DNA from: JACQHC01 sp035559715
Lineage (GTDB): Bacteria > Gemmatimonadota > Gemmatimonadetes > Gemmatimonadales > GWC2-71-9
Direction of reading: 5' to 3'
Length of the DNA: 47,916 nt
Assembly: GCA_035559715.1 (NCBI GenBank)
Contig: DATMAW010000047.1
Span: forward strand, 1-47,916
Part shown: in pieces, positions 32,718-39,981 of the stretch
Numbering within the stretch: the first letter of the stretch is position 1
Layout: every line of letters begins with the position of its first letter
The notes under the pieces: generated by a model
Told to the model about the DNA's origin: nothing
Database searches by the model: none
The model's input: only the letters and a program-made list of their open reading frames with translations
Position numbers and translations under genes: made by a program

Positions 32718-33820
32718 CAGGCCATCACCCCCGCCAAGACGTCCTCGAGCACGTCCAGAAGGCGCCGCACGCCCGCCGGCGTGTGATCCCCCATGTGCCC
32801 AATGCGGATGGTGGATTCCTTGAGCGGCCCGTACCCGGAGCCGATGGTCCAACCTCGGGCGAGCAGGGCCTGCACGATCGCGCGGCCGCTCTTTCCCTGG
32901 GGAACTCGGAGGCAGGAAGTGGTCCACGATCGGCGCCCTTCCACCGGCACGAAGGACAGGCCCCACCTAGTCCCGCTCTCCTGCACCCAGCACTCCACGG
33001 TTTTTCGCATCTCGTCGTGACGCCGCCACCGCGCCTCGACCCCGCCCTCCGCCGCCACGCGCTTCAGCTGCGCGTCGAGGGCGTAGAACAGCGACACGGC
33101 AGGGGTGTTGGTCGGCTGAGCCTCCGAAAACGCTTCGTCGAACGTGACCAAGTCGAAGTACGCGCCGCGCTCGGGCACCGTCTTGGCGCGTTCCAGCATG
33201 CGGGCCGAGCACACGCCAAGCGCCAACCCCGGCGGCAACGCCAGGGCCTTCTGCGATCCCGTGAGGACGAAGTCCAACCCCCACTCATCGGTCTCGACGG
33301 GCGAGCCTGCCGCGGACGTGACGGCATCCACCAACAGCATCACGTCATCGAATTCGTGCACCACCTTGGCCAGCTCGGCAAGCGGTGCAAGGGCGCCCGT
33401 CGCGGTCTCGGAGTGCACGAGGGTCACGGCATCGACGTCCGAGTGCTTCAGGGCATCGCGCAGCATATCGGGCTCCACGGTCTCCCCGGGAGCCACGTTC
33501 AGCCGAATCACGTCGCGTCCGCACGCCGCGCCAATGGCGGCGAAGCGCTCCCCGAACGCGCCGCCCACGAGCGAGAGCACCCGATGCCGGACTCCGCAGC
33601 GAATCGCGGCCTCCATAAATCCCGTGGCCGAACACGTGCCGATCACCACCTGGCGCTTGGTTCGGAACAGCTGCCGCAGGGGCTCGGCCAGACTCGCCAA
33701 TAACTCTCGCATGTCTCTGCCGCGGTGGGCGATCATCGGTCGCGTCATCGCGGCCAAAACGTCCGGATGCACCTCGGTGGGTCCGGGAAGGAAGAACTGC
33801 CCGAATGCGGGAGCGTTCAT
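32717..33820 (-). CDS. Class V aminotransferase, probable phosphoserine or serine/alanine-glyoxylate type
   Basis: 367 residues from the ATG at 33820, overlapping the pncA-like stop by 4 nt. It shows the class V PLP fold: FLPGPTEVHPDVLAAM at the start, GTCSATGFMEAAIR in the cofactor-binding loop, LLVDAVTSAAGSP with the Asp that pairs to the pyridine nitrogen, and the Schiff-base Lys K191 in TGSQKALALPPG. This is the serine-pyruvate/alanine-glyoxylate branch, not classical SerC. In several lineages a member of this branch does the phosphoserine step. The 1-nt overlap with serA makes that role likely here. An alternative is a glyoxylate or photorespiratory-type transaminase. Confidence 0.93.
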   Translation of the reverse strand: MNAPAFGQFFLPGPTEVHPDVLAAMTRPMIAHRGRDMRELLASLAEPLRQLFRTKRQVVIGTCSATGFMEAAIRCGVRHRVLSLVGGAFGERFAAIGAACGRDVIRLNVAPGETVEPDMLRDALKHSDVDAVTLVHSETATGALAPLAELAKVVHEFDDVMLLVDAVTSAAGSPVETDEWGLDFVLTGSQKALALPPGLALGVCSARMLERAKTVPERGAYFDLVTFDEAFSEAQPTNTPAVSLFYALDAQLKRVAAEGGVEARWRRHDEMRKTVECWVQESGTRWGLSFVPVEGRRSWTTSCLRVPQGKSGRAIVQALLARGWTIGSGYGPLKESTIRIGHMGDHTPAGVRRLLDVLEDVLAGVMA

Positions 33821-34488
33821 GCAGGCTGTGCCTCGCGGTTCGCCGTCGCCTTGCCCAGGAGGCCCGGCACTTCGTCGGTGGTGACGAGGGTCACGCCGCG
33901 CGCCGCCCAATCGCGCAGCAGGCGATCGGCCGCTCCGGCATCGATGGGCTTCATTGCGTCCGTCACCGCGGTGAGGCGGGTCCGAGGACGCCGCGCCAGC
34001 AGTCCCTCGATCGCGTAGCGGTCGCACACGTCCAGCGCCACGCCGTACAGCACGATGTGCTCGGGGTCCAACTCGTCCAGCACCGGCACCACGTTGGGAT
34101 TGGTGAAGACGTCAAACCAATGTTTGTGAAACAGGATGTCGCCGTCGTGCGCTCGAACGCGGCGGCGGAGGTCCGCGGGATCCGCCGGATCCGGCTCGAT
34201 CACCAGCGGACGCCGCAACGTGGTCTCGGGGATCTTCCGCTGTCCGGGCGTCCCACGCATGCAGTGGGGCGGGAACGTCTCGCGGAAGTCTGGGGAATCG
34301 GACAGCTCTCGATGCCCGCTCACGTGGTCGTCGGCGCTCGCGATGATCCGAATGCCTCGCTCGTGCGCCGTCTGCGTCAGGCGTTTGAGGTTCGGAATGA
34401 TGGCTTCGGCATCCGGCACGTACAACTTGCCATCGGCGCGCATGAAATCGTACTGCGTGTCAACGTCCCAGAAGATTAGACCGGACAT
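33817..34488 (-). CDS. pncA: Nicotinamidase (isochorismatase-like hydrolase)
   Basis: 223 residues from the ATG at 34488, chosen because AGGAG lies 8 nt upstream; a GTG 9 nt earlier is possible. The cysteine-hydrolase triad is visible: D10 (WDVDTQYDF), K122 (FHKHWFDVF) and C155 (VALDVCDRYAI). The metal-binding D53-x-H55-x3-H59 (SADDHVSGH) and the PPHCMRGTPGQ segment both favour nicotinamidase over other isochorismatase relatives. It deamidates nicotinamide to nicotinate. The next enzyme, nicotinate phosphoribosyltransferase, is encoded at 38070-39137 in the same run, so both salvage steps are present, though not adjacent. Confidence 0.85.
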   Translation of the reverse strand: MSGLIFWDVDTQYDFMRADGKLYVPDAEAIIPNLKRLTQTAHERGIRIIASADDHVSGHRELSDSPDFRETFPPHCMRGTPGQRKIPETTLRRPLVIEPDPADPADLRRRVRAHDGDILFHKHWFDVFTNPNVVPVLDELDPEHIVLYGVALDVCDRYAIEGLLARRPRTRLTAVTDAMKPIDAGAADRLLRDWAARGVTLVTTDEVPGLLGKATANREAQPA

Positions 34489-34525
34489 ATTCTCCACTCC
34501 TGCTGCTTCCGCCTCTCGGGGCCCT

Positions 34526-34594
34526 CAGCACTCAGCAGTCAGCGATCAGCGGTCAGAGATGCCCTGACTGCCGAGTGCTGACTGCTGATTGCCA
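34526..34594. repeat. Inverted arrays of a 7-bp repeat (CAGCAST)
   Basis: Five phased heptamers at 34526-34560 (CAGCACT, CAGCAGT, CAGCGAT, CAGCGGT, CAGAGAT), then a 6-nt gap, then four reverse-complement heptamers at 34567-34594 (ACTGCCG, AGTGCTG, ACTGCTG, ATTGCCA). The arms can form an imperfect hairpin. It sits in the 134-nt spacer between the NAGS gene and pncA, both on the minus strand. Confidence 0.85.
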
Positions 34595-34622
34595 ACCGCT
34601 ATCGCTGTTCAGCGGGCGTAAG

Positions 34623-35129
34623 CTACGCGGGGAGTCTCCAGGATGCCACGTCGGGGAGATGCACCGCGATCTCGTCGCATGCATGCTGCCGGGGACAGCT
34701 GGCGCAGTCCAGCCATACCTTCTGCGGAAACAACGACTTGTCCGCCGGCCGGAAGCCAAGCCGGTGGAAAAAGAACGGCCGGCGCGTTAGGGCAAACACC
34801 TCGTGCATGCCGAGTCGGCGCGCCCGCTCGATGAGCTGCGCCACCACCAGCTTGCCCACGCCGTTGCCCTGGTGGACCGGGTGCACGGCGACCGCGATGA
34901 CCTCCGCCAGGTCCGGGGAGTAGGGCTTGAGAGCGCCCATGCCGACGACGGCCTCTCCGTCCGTGGCCACGATGTACCGGTCAACGTCGCGACGCAGGTC
35001 GTCGGCCGTTCGGGGAAGCAAGTCGCCGGTGGCGATGAACGGCTCCATGAGCTGGACCATCGAGGGCACATCGGCCGGCCGCGCGGGGCGGACCGAGATC
35101 GCCGGCTGTGGGAGCGGAAGCGCCGTCAC
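34623..35129 (-). CDS. argA: Short-form N-acetylglutamate synthase (GNAT)
   Basis: 168 residues from a GTG at 35129, overlapping the argD stop (GTGA). It has the GNAT core: ISVRPARPADVPSMVQLM, EAVVGMGALKPYSPDLAEVIAVAVHP, and the acetyl-CoA loop VHQGNGVGKLVVAQLIERARRLG, then the RRPFFFHRLGFRPAD turn. The C-terminal LDCASCPRQHACDEIAV with its three Cys is the hallmark of the single-domain NAGS group, which lacks the kinase-like half of E. coli ArgA. It makes N-acetylglutamate from glutamate and acetyl-CoA, the first arginine-pathway step. Its place directly after argC-argB-argD fits, and no argJ is seen in the window. Confidence 0.9.
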   Translation of the reverse strand: MTALPLPQPAISVRPARPADVPSMVQLMEPFIATGDLLPRTADDLRRDVDRYIVATDGEAVVGMGALKPYSPDLAEVIAVAVHPVHQGNGVGKLVVAQLIERARRLGMHEVFALTRRPFFFHRLGFRPADKSLFPQKVWLDCASCPRQHACDEIAVHLPDVASWRLPA

Positions 35130-36298
35130 AGGCACTCCTCCAGGATGGCAAGGCCTCGTTCCAGTTCCGCCTCCGTGATCAGCAGTGGCGGCAGCAATCG
35201 GATCACGTTTGGTCCAGCCGCGATCACCAACAGATGCCGCTCGAACGCTCGGTCGATGACCGGCTGTACGGGCTCCCTCAATTCGATCCCCCACATGAGC
35301 CCAAGGCCGCGCACCACCGCGATTCGGTCATGCCGCGCCTTCAGTTGCGCCAGCCGGGCGGCAAGCCAGCGCCCTCGCTCCCGCACGCCGGCCAGGAACG
35401 CATCGTCCGCCAGCACCCGGAATTGCGCATGCGCCACGGTCGCCACAAACGGCCCACCGCCGAACGTCGTGCCGTGATCCCCCGGTTTGATTGCTCCGGC
35501 GATACGCTCGTTCACCAGAATGGCTCCCATGGGAAGCCCGGCACCGAGTGACTTGGCCAGCGTCACGATGTCCGGTACAACCCCCGTTTGCTCGTACGCG
35601 AACAGCGTGCCCGTTCGGCCCAGCCCGCACTGGATCTCGTCGAAGATCAGCACGGCACCGGCCTCGTCGCACAGCTCACGCAGGTCCCGAAGCAAGGCCG
35701 GGGGCAGCACCTGAATACCGCCCTCGCCCTGGACCGGCTCGGCGATCACCGCGGCCGTCCGCTGCGCGGATACGGCGCGCTCGAGGGCAGCGTCGTCGAG
35801 CGGATCGACGATCGTGATGCCCGGAACGAGGGGGGTAAACGGGTCCCGGTACTGCGGTCGATCCGTGGCCGCGAGGGCGCCAAGGGTCCGCCCGTGAAAG
35901 GCACCCTTGAGGGCCACGATGTCGCGCTTGTCGGCGCGTGCGCCCACGGCGCGCCGCGCGAACTTAAAAGCGCCTTCGTTGGCTTCCGCTCCGCTGTTAC
36001 AGAAGAACACATGGGACGCGAACGACCGCTCGACCAACGCCGCCGCGAACTCTTCGCCGGGCGCCGTCCGATAGAAGTTCGACGTGTGGAGCACCCCGGT
36101 CTCCGCCGCGCGCGCGATCGCATCCCGCAGCACGGGATGGTTGTATCCCAGCGGATTAACCGCGATCCCGGCGACGAAATCGAGGTAGCGCGAGCCGTCC
36201 TCGGCGATCAACTCACAGCCGTCGCCATGGGTGAAACACACCCCGGCCCTGCGGTACACGGGGAGCAGGGCGTCCACGGGCTGACTCAGCACGCTCAT
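35126..36298 (-). CDS. argD: Acetylornithine aminotransferase
   Basis: 390 residues; its ATG overlaps the argB stop by 4 nt. A class III PLP aminotransferase with the typical YLDFVAGIAVNPLGYNHP opening, FCNSGAEANEGAFKFARR (cofactor phosphate), GAFHGRTLGALAAT, LIFDEIQCGLGRTG, and the Schiff-base Lys K249 in TLAKSLGAGLPMGA. The closing GLGLMWGIEL and NVIRLLPPLLI are also standard. It transfers an amino group from glutamate to N-acetylglutamate semialdehyde to give N-acetylornithine, and may also serve lysine synthesis as DapC/LysJ-like enzymes do. Position between argB and NAGS makes the arginine role the safest. Confidence 0.96.
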   Translation of the reverse strand: MSVLSQPVDALLPVYRRAGVCFTHGDGCELIAEDGSRYLDFVAGIAVNPLGYNHPVLRDAIARAAETGVLHTSNFYRTAPGEEFAAALVERSFASHVFFCNSGAEANEGAFKFARRAVGARADKRDIVALKGAFHGRTLGALAATDRPQYRDPFTPLVPGITIVDPLDDAALERAVSAQRTAAVIAEPVQGEGGIQVLPPALLRDLRELCDEAGAVLIFDEIQCGLGRTGTLFAYEQTGVVPDIVTLAKSLGAGLPMGAILVNERIAGAIKPGDHGTTFGGGPFVATVAHAQFRVLADDAFLAGVRERGRWLAARLAQLKARHDRIAVVRGLGLMWGIELREPVQPVIDRAFERHLLVIAAGPNVIRLLPPLLITEAELERGLAILEECL

Positions 36299-37047
36299 GC
36301 CGCGGCCTCCACGGCATCCGTCGCGATCAGCGTGCCCCGGTCGGGATCCGCGAGCATCTGGATGTCCCCGATGCGAACGCGCGCCACGCCTGCCTGCGCC
36401 GCAGCGCGCAGTTTCGCAACCATCCCGTCCGTCACAACGCCCTGCGCGATCAGCTCTCCGATGCCGCTCGTCGAGGTCGAGGGAAGTACCCGCCCGTTGC
36501 GCAGCACTCCGGGCACGTCCGACACGAACAGCAGCTCCACGGCACCGAGGGCGCGGGCCACGGCGGCGGCGGCCTCGTCGGCGTTGACGTTCACCGCTTC
36601 GCCCCGTTCGTCCACGGACGACGGCGCGATCACCGGAGTGAGCCCCGCCGCGAGCAGCCTGCGGAGTCCTTCCACGTCCACGCGGGTGACCCGGCCCACG
36701 CGTCCCAGCCGCGGCGGATCCACGAGCTCAACGATGAGGTACCCGTCGGCGCCGGCGAGCCCAACCGCGTCCATCCCCTGCTGCCGCAGCCCGCGAACCA
36801 GGTCCGACTGGATGGGCCCCGAGAGGACCATCTGCGCCACCCCGGCCACCTCAGGGGTCGTGACGCGCACGCCGTCGACCATCTCGACCGGAAGCCCCAG
36901 CCGTTCCTGCCACGCCGAGATCCGCCGCCCGCCACCGTGCACCACCACGACCGGCCGCGCCGCGACCAAACAGGCGCCGAACCGCTCGATCCACGCGGGA
37001 TCGTCGAGCTCCGCACCGCCCACCTTCACGACTCGCACCCCTAGCAC
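36295..37047 (-). CDS. argB: Acetylglutamate kinase
   Basis: 250 residues from a GTG at 37047, overlapping the argC stop by 7 nt; a GTG at 37038 is a plausible shorter start. It follows the amino-acid-kinase fold: VVKVGGAELDD with the phosphate-binding Lys, VVVVHGGGRRISAW, GLAGADGYLIV, VNVNADEAAAAVARALGA (the conserved NADxxA motif), ELLFVSDVPGVL and VVTDGMVAKLRAAAQAG. It phosphorylates N-acetylglutamate, the second step of arginine synthesis. The chain lacks the N-terminal extra helix found in hexameric, arginine-inhibited kinases, suggesting a dimeric type that is not feedback-sensitive, although a related LysZ role cannot be excluded by eye. Confidence 0.95.
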   Translation of the reverse strand: MLGVRVVKVGGAELDDPAWIERFGACLVAARPVVVVHGGGRRISAWQERLGLPVEMVDGVRVTTPEVAGVAQMVLSGPIQSDLVRGLRQQGMDAVGLAGADGYLIVELVDPPRLGRVGRVTRVDVEGLRRLLAAGLTPVIAPSSVDERGEAVNVNADEAAAAVARALGAVELLFVSDVPGVLRNGRVLPSTSTSGIGELIAQGVVTDGMVAKLRAAAQAGVARVRIGDIQMLADPDRGTLIATDAVEAAA

Positions 37048-37997
37048 AAGAGCCCCCGCGTTTCCGCGAAACGCAACATGACATTCATGTTCTGAATCGC
37101 CTGGCCTGCGGCGCCCTTTACGAGATTGTCAATCGCGGACACCACGGTGAGCATCGGCCGGCTGACGTGCCGAACCGGTGTGACGCCAAGCGCCACGCGG
37201 TTGCGGTAGACGACATCGCGGAGTGACGGCGCGCCCCCCTGAATCACTCGAATGCACGGCTCGCCGGCGTACGCGTCGAGCAGAATGCGCTCACCCGCCT
37301 CGCGCTCGAGCGGCTCACGCACCGGAACGTGCACCGTGGAGAGAATCCCTCGCCGCACGGGCAGCAGGTGCGGCGTGAAGACGATGTCCGCCGGTCCCGT
37401 GAACGGCGTGAGGTGTCCGGTGATTTCCGGCAAGTGACGGTGCACGTTGCCGATGCCGTAAGCCCGGAAATCTTCGGCCACCTCCGCGAACAACAGCTCG
37501 CGCCTGGGACTCCGGCCGGCCCCGGAGACGCCGGAGGCGGCATCAATGATGATCGGTCGCGTCGTGTCGATCAGTCCCGCCCGCGCGAACGGCAGCAGCG
37601 CGATCAAGGCGGCCGTGGGATAGCACCCCGGATTGGCGACGACGTCTGCCTCCGGCAAGGCGGGCCGCGCGACCTCGGTGAGACCATACACCGCTCGCTC
37701 GGATAGCCGGAGGTCCGACGAGAGATCGATCACCCGCGGGCCGGCGCTTCGGGCCCGCTCCACCACCGGGGCCGACACCCCGTGGGGCAGGCAGCTGAAC
37801 ACCACGGCCGCGTCGCGCCACCGGCGCTCGGCGGCCTCGAGCGGGATCGAGCGATGCCCCAGCACTTCGGGCTCGCTCTGCGACGTGGTGAACGCCACGG
37901 CGACGTCCGGATGCTCGTTCAGCAACGCCACCAGTTCCCGGCCCACATACCCGGAGGCACCGAGGACGGCGACGGGGGTCGCTGTATTCTTATGCAT
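37041..37997 (-). CDS. argC: N-acetyl-gamma-glutamyl-phosphate reductase
   Basis: 318 residues from the ATG at 37997. There is no ribosome site, and a good -10 ends 8 nt upstream, so the message may be leaderless. The N-terminal NADP-binding AVLGASGYVGRELVALL is followed by LPHGVSAPVV, DLSSDLRL, and the catalytic Cys C125 in VANPGCYPTAALIAL. IGNVHRHLPEI and the closing VVSAIDNLVKGAAGQAIQNMN complete the ArgC pattern. It reduces acetylglutamyl phosphate to the semialdehyde. It heads the argC-argB-argD-NAGS set and lies 72 nt downstream of pncB, so it has room for its own promoter. Confidence 0.97.
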   Translation of the reverse strand: MHKNTATPVAVLGASGYVGRELVALLNEHPDVAVAFTTSQSEPEVLGHRSIPLEAAERRWRDAAVVFSCLPHGVSAPVVERARSAGPRVIDLSSDLRLSERAVYGLTEVARPALPEADVVANPGCYPTAALIALLPFARAGLIDTTRPIIIDAASGVSGAGRSPRRELLFAEVAEDFRAYGIGNVHRHLPEITGHLTPFTGPADIVFTPHLLPVRRGILSTVHVPVREPLEREAGERILLDAYAGEPCIRVIQGGAPSLRDVVYRNRVALGVTPVRHVSRPMLTVVSAIDNLVKGAAGQAIQNMNVMLRFAETRGLLC

Positions 37998-38005
37998 GGT
38001 CGTGA

Positions 38006-38033
38006 ATAATACTGCGGCGGGGTCCAACTGCAA
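38006..38033 (-). promoter_or_regulatory. Predicted sigma-70-type promoter for argC, possibly leaderless
   Basis: On the minus strand, TTGCAG (38033-38028) and TATTAT (38011-38006) are 16 nt apart. The -10 ends 8 nt before the argC ATG, which places the expected start of transcription at or next to the initiation codon. A TGAATAAT half-site like an ARG box (38003-38010, plus strand) overlaps the -10, but its partner half is poor. Confidence 0.5.
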
Positions 38034-38069
38034 GAGGCGACGCAGCGGCCGGCTGCTCGTCGCCCTCCG

Positions 38070-39137
38070 CTAGGTCACTCGCTCGAGCCGGGCGTTGGGC
38101 CGATACTCCCGCCCCACCTTGGCGCGGGGCTGGCCATTCACCATGACCACGTCTGCCGTGAAATCGAACCGCCCCTGACCGCCGAACAGCGAGGAGCCAA
38201 CGCCGTAGGCGTCCACGGGCACACCGGCCTCCTCGAACTGCCGGATCTTCTCCACATTGAAACCGCCGGACACGACGATCTTGACCTTGTCGAAGCCTTC
38301 GGCGTCGAGGGCGTTGCGGACGTTCCAAACGAGCTGCGGGTTGACGCCCGTGGGGCGAAACCGCCCCATCTGGGGGATAACGGACCTGTCGACCATCGTC
38401 TCGGACGTGTCCAGCCGAACGCCGTAGAGGCGATCGCCCAGCGCTCGGGCTACGGCGAGCGACGTGCCAACGCAGTCGTTGTCGAAATCCACCAGCGTGA
38501 TCAGCCGAACGTGGGCCGGCATGTACTGCGCGAATTTCTTCGTGGCGAGCACCGTGTCCCCATCGTACGCCGCGATGATGGCGTGGGGAACGGTGCCGAC
38601 GCCCTCGCTCCCCCACCAGGACGCCTGCGCGTCGGTGGACACGCCGATGGCCCCGGCGATGTGGGCCGCGTACCCGTCACCCGTTTGCACCAACCAGTGA
38701 TCGTGCCTCGCGGGGAAGAACATCACTTCCTTGGGGCGGGCGGCGTCCACCACCAGCCTGGTGTTGGTGCCGACCCGCGTGCGGCGGGCGAGAACACCGA
38801 GGTACAGGGTCTCGAGGTGGGCAAACGCATCGTACGGGCCTTCGATGGTCATCACGGTTTCCCACGGCTCGATCTTGTCGCCGTCGTACAACGCGTGCAC
38901 CTCCAGCGCCGCCCAGTCCGCGGAACACAGCTTCAGGATCGCGATGGCTTCGTCAATGCCGCCGAGGTATGCATGCGCTTTGCCGAACACCTGCATGAGG
39001 ACCCGGGGGTGGTGGCCGTCGGCCTGCAAGACCTCGCGCGCTCGGACGAAGTACTTGTCCGAGTAGTATCCCTGCTTCATGCGCTCGACGGGCAGGTTGA
39101 AGATGGCCGGATCCAGCCGTTTGCGACGATCGCCCAT
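38070..39137 (-). CDS. pncB: Nicotinate phosphoribosyltransferase
   Basis: 355 residues; its ATG shares 1 nt with the glycosyltransferase stop (TGATG). The sequence follows the NAPRTase fold: NLPVERMKQGYYSDKYF at the start (the YxSD.Y segment binds nicotinate), a central WWGSEGVGTVPHAIIAAY, LVDFDNDCVGTSLAVARAL and VRLDTSE, then the phosphate-binding IVVSGGFNVEKI and VDAYGVGSSLFGG. It joins nicotinate to phosphoribosyl pyrophosphate, making nicotinate mononucleotide for NAD. It is the shorter, single-domain group rather than the ~430-residue form. Together with pncA 3.6 kb downstream it completes nicotinamide salvage. Confidence 0.94.
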   Translation of the reverse strand: MGDRRKRLDPAIFNLPVERMKQGYYSDKYFVRAREVLQADGHHPRVLMQVFGKAHAYLGGIDEAIAILKLCSADWAALEVHALYDGDKIEPWETVMTIEGPYDAFAHLETLYLGVLARRTRVGTNTRLVVDAARPKEVMFFPARHDHWLVQTGDGYAAHIAGAIGVSTDAQASWWGSEGVGTVPHAIIAAYDGDTVLATKKFAQYMPAHVRLITLVDFDNDCVGTSLAVARALGDRLYGVRLDTSETMVDRSVIPQMGRFRPTGVNPQLVWNVRNALDAEGFDKVKIVVSGGFNVEKIRQFEEAGVPVDAYGVGSSLFGGQGRFDFTADVVMVNGQPRAKVGREYRPNARLERVT

Positions 39138-39916
39138 CAGGTGAACTCCCGCACGGTGTACCGCAGCGCCCGCCGCGCGAGCCAGCGCACCCCCAGCGCG
39201 TCACGCAGCCCTTGAGTTGCGCGCTGCCACATGTGGTACTTGCTCCTCCCATACCGCCGGGGTCGCATCCGCACTGGAAGTTCCGCCACCGTCCAGCCGC
39301 CAAGCCGGATCAGCGTGGGGAGGAAGCGGTGCATGCCGTCGAATCGGGGCAGCGAGCCGAGCGCCGGCCGACGAATCGCGCGGATGCCGCACGCGCTGTC
39401 GCGCACCCGATCGCCGGTGATCCAGTCACGCACACGATTGGCTATCCAGCTTTGGAATCCACGCCACGCCGTCTCGCGCGCACGCGCACGCGCCCCCACG
39501 ATTGCCGCAATCCCCGCGTGCTCGCGCAGCACGGAGAGGAAACGCGGGATGTCCGCGGGGTCGTTCTGGCCATCGGCGTCCAACGTGACCACGATCTCGC
39601 CGCGGGCCGCGTCGCAGCCCGCCAGCGTGGCCGCGCTTTGGCCGGAACGCCGGGACAATGCCAGGACCCGAAGCACCGGCCAGCGGGATTGCAACCTCCG
39701 GAGTTCGTCGAGCGATCCGTCGGACGAGGCGTCGTCCACCGCAATGATCTCGTGCGGCCGCGCGCTGAGGACGGCGTGAATCTCCTCCAGCAGGGGCGCC
39801 AGGTTGTCCCGCTCGTTGTGCACGGGCAGTACCACGGAAACCTCGAGCGGCGGCCCGCTGATGGGGCCGGGAACGTACGGCCCATTGTCAGGTGAATCAA
39901 GAGACCACAAGGTCAT
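39137..39916 (-). CDS. Family 2 glycosyltransferase (dolichol-phosphate-mannose synthase-like)
   Basis: 259 residues from the ATG at 39916; a GTG 24 nt upstream is an alternative. It has the GT-A nucleotide-sugar fold: VSVVLPVHNERDNLAPLLEEI, IIAVDDASSDGSLDEL, and the metal-binding VTLDADGQNDPADIP (DxD-type). GIRAIRRPALGSLPRFDGMHRFLPTLI and ELPVRMRPRRYGRSKYHMW follow, as in DPM1/GtrB-like enzymes that charge a polyprenyl phosphate with a sugar. There are no C-terminal membrane helices, so it likely binds the membrane by its edge. It may supply a lipid-linked sugar for cell-surface glycans. First gene of the run, divergent from the Ntn hydrolase at 39982. Confidence 0.92.
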   Translation of the reverse strand: MTLWSLDSPDNGPYVPGPISGPPLEVSVVLPVHNERDNLAPLLEEIHAVLSARPHEIIAVDDASSDGSLDELRRLQSRWPVLRVLALSRRSGQSAATLAGCDAARGEIVVTLDADGQNDPADIPRFLSVLREHAGIAAIVGARARARETAWRGFQSWIANRVRDWITGDRVRDSACGIRAIRRPALGSLPRFDGMHRFLPTLIRLGGWTVAELPVRMRPRRYGRSKYHMWQRATQGLRDALGVRWLARRALRYTVREFT

Positions 39917-39981
39917 CCCGTGTTTGACTTTACACACCACGCCAATTAACTCGCCACTCGCACCACCACGGGGAGGCTGTC

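Noticed and set aside
34526..34594. Possible CRISPR array
   Set aside because: Units are 7 bp with no spacers, and no cas genes are nearby.
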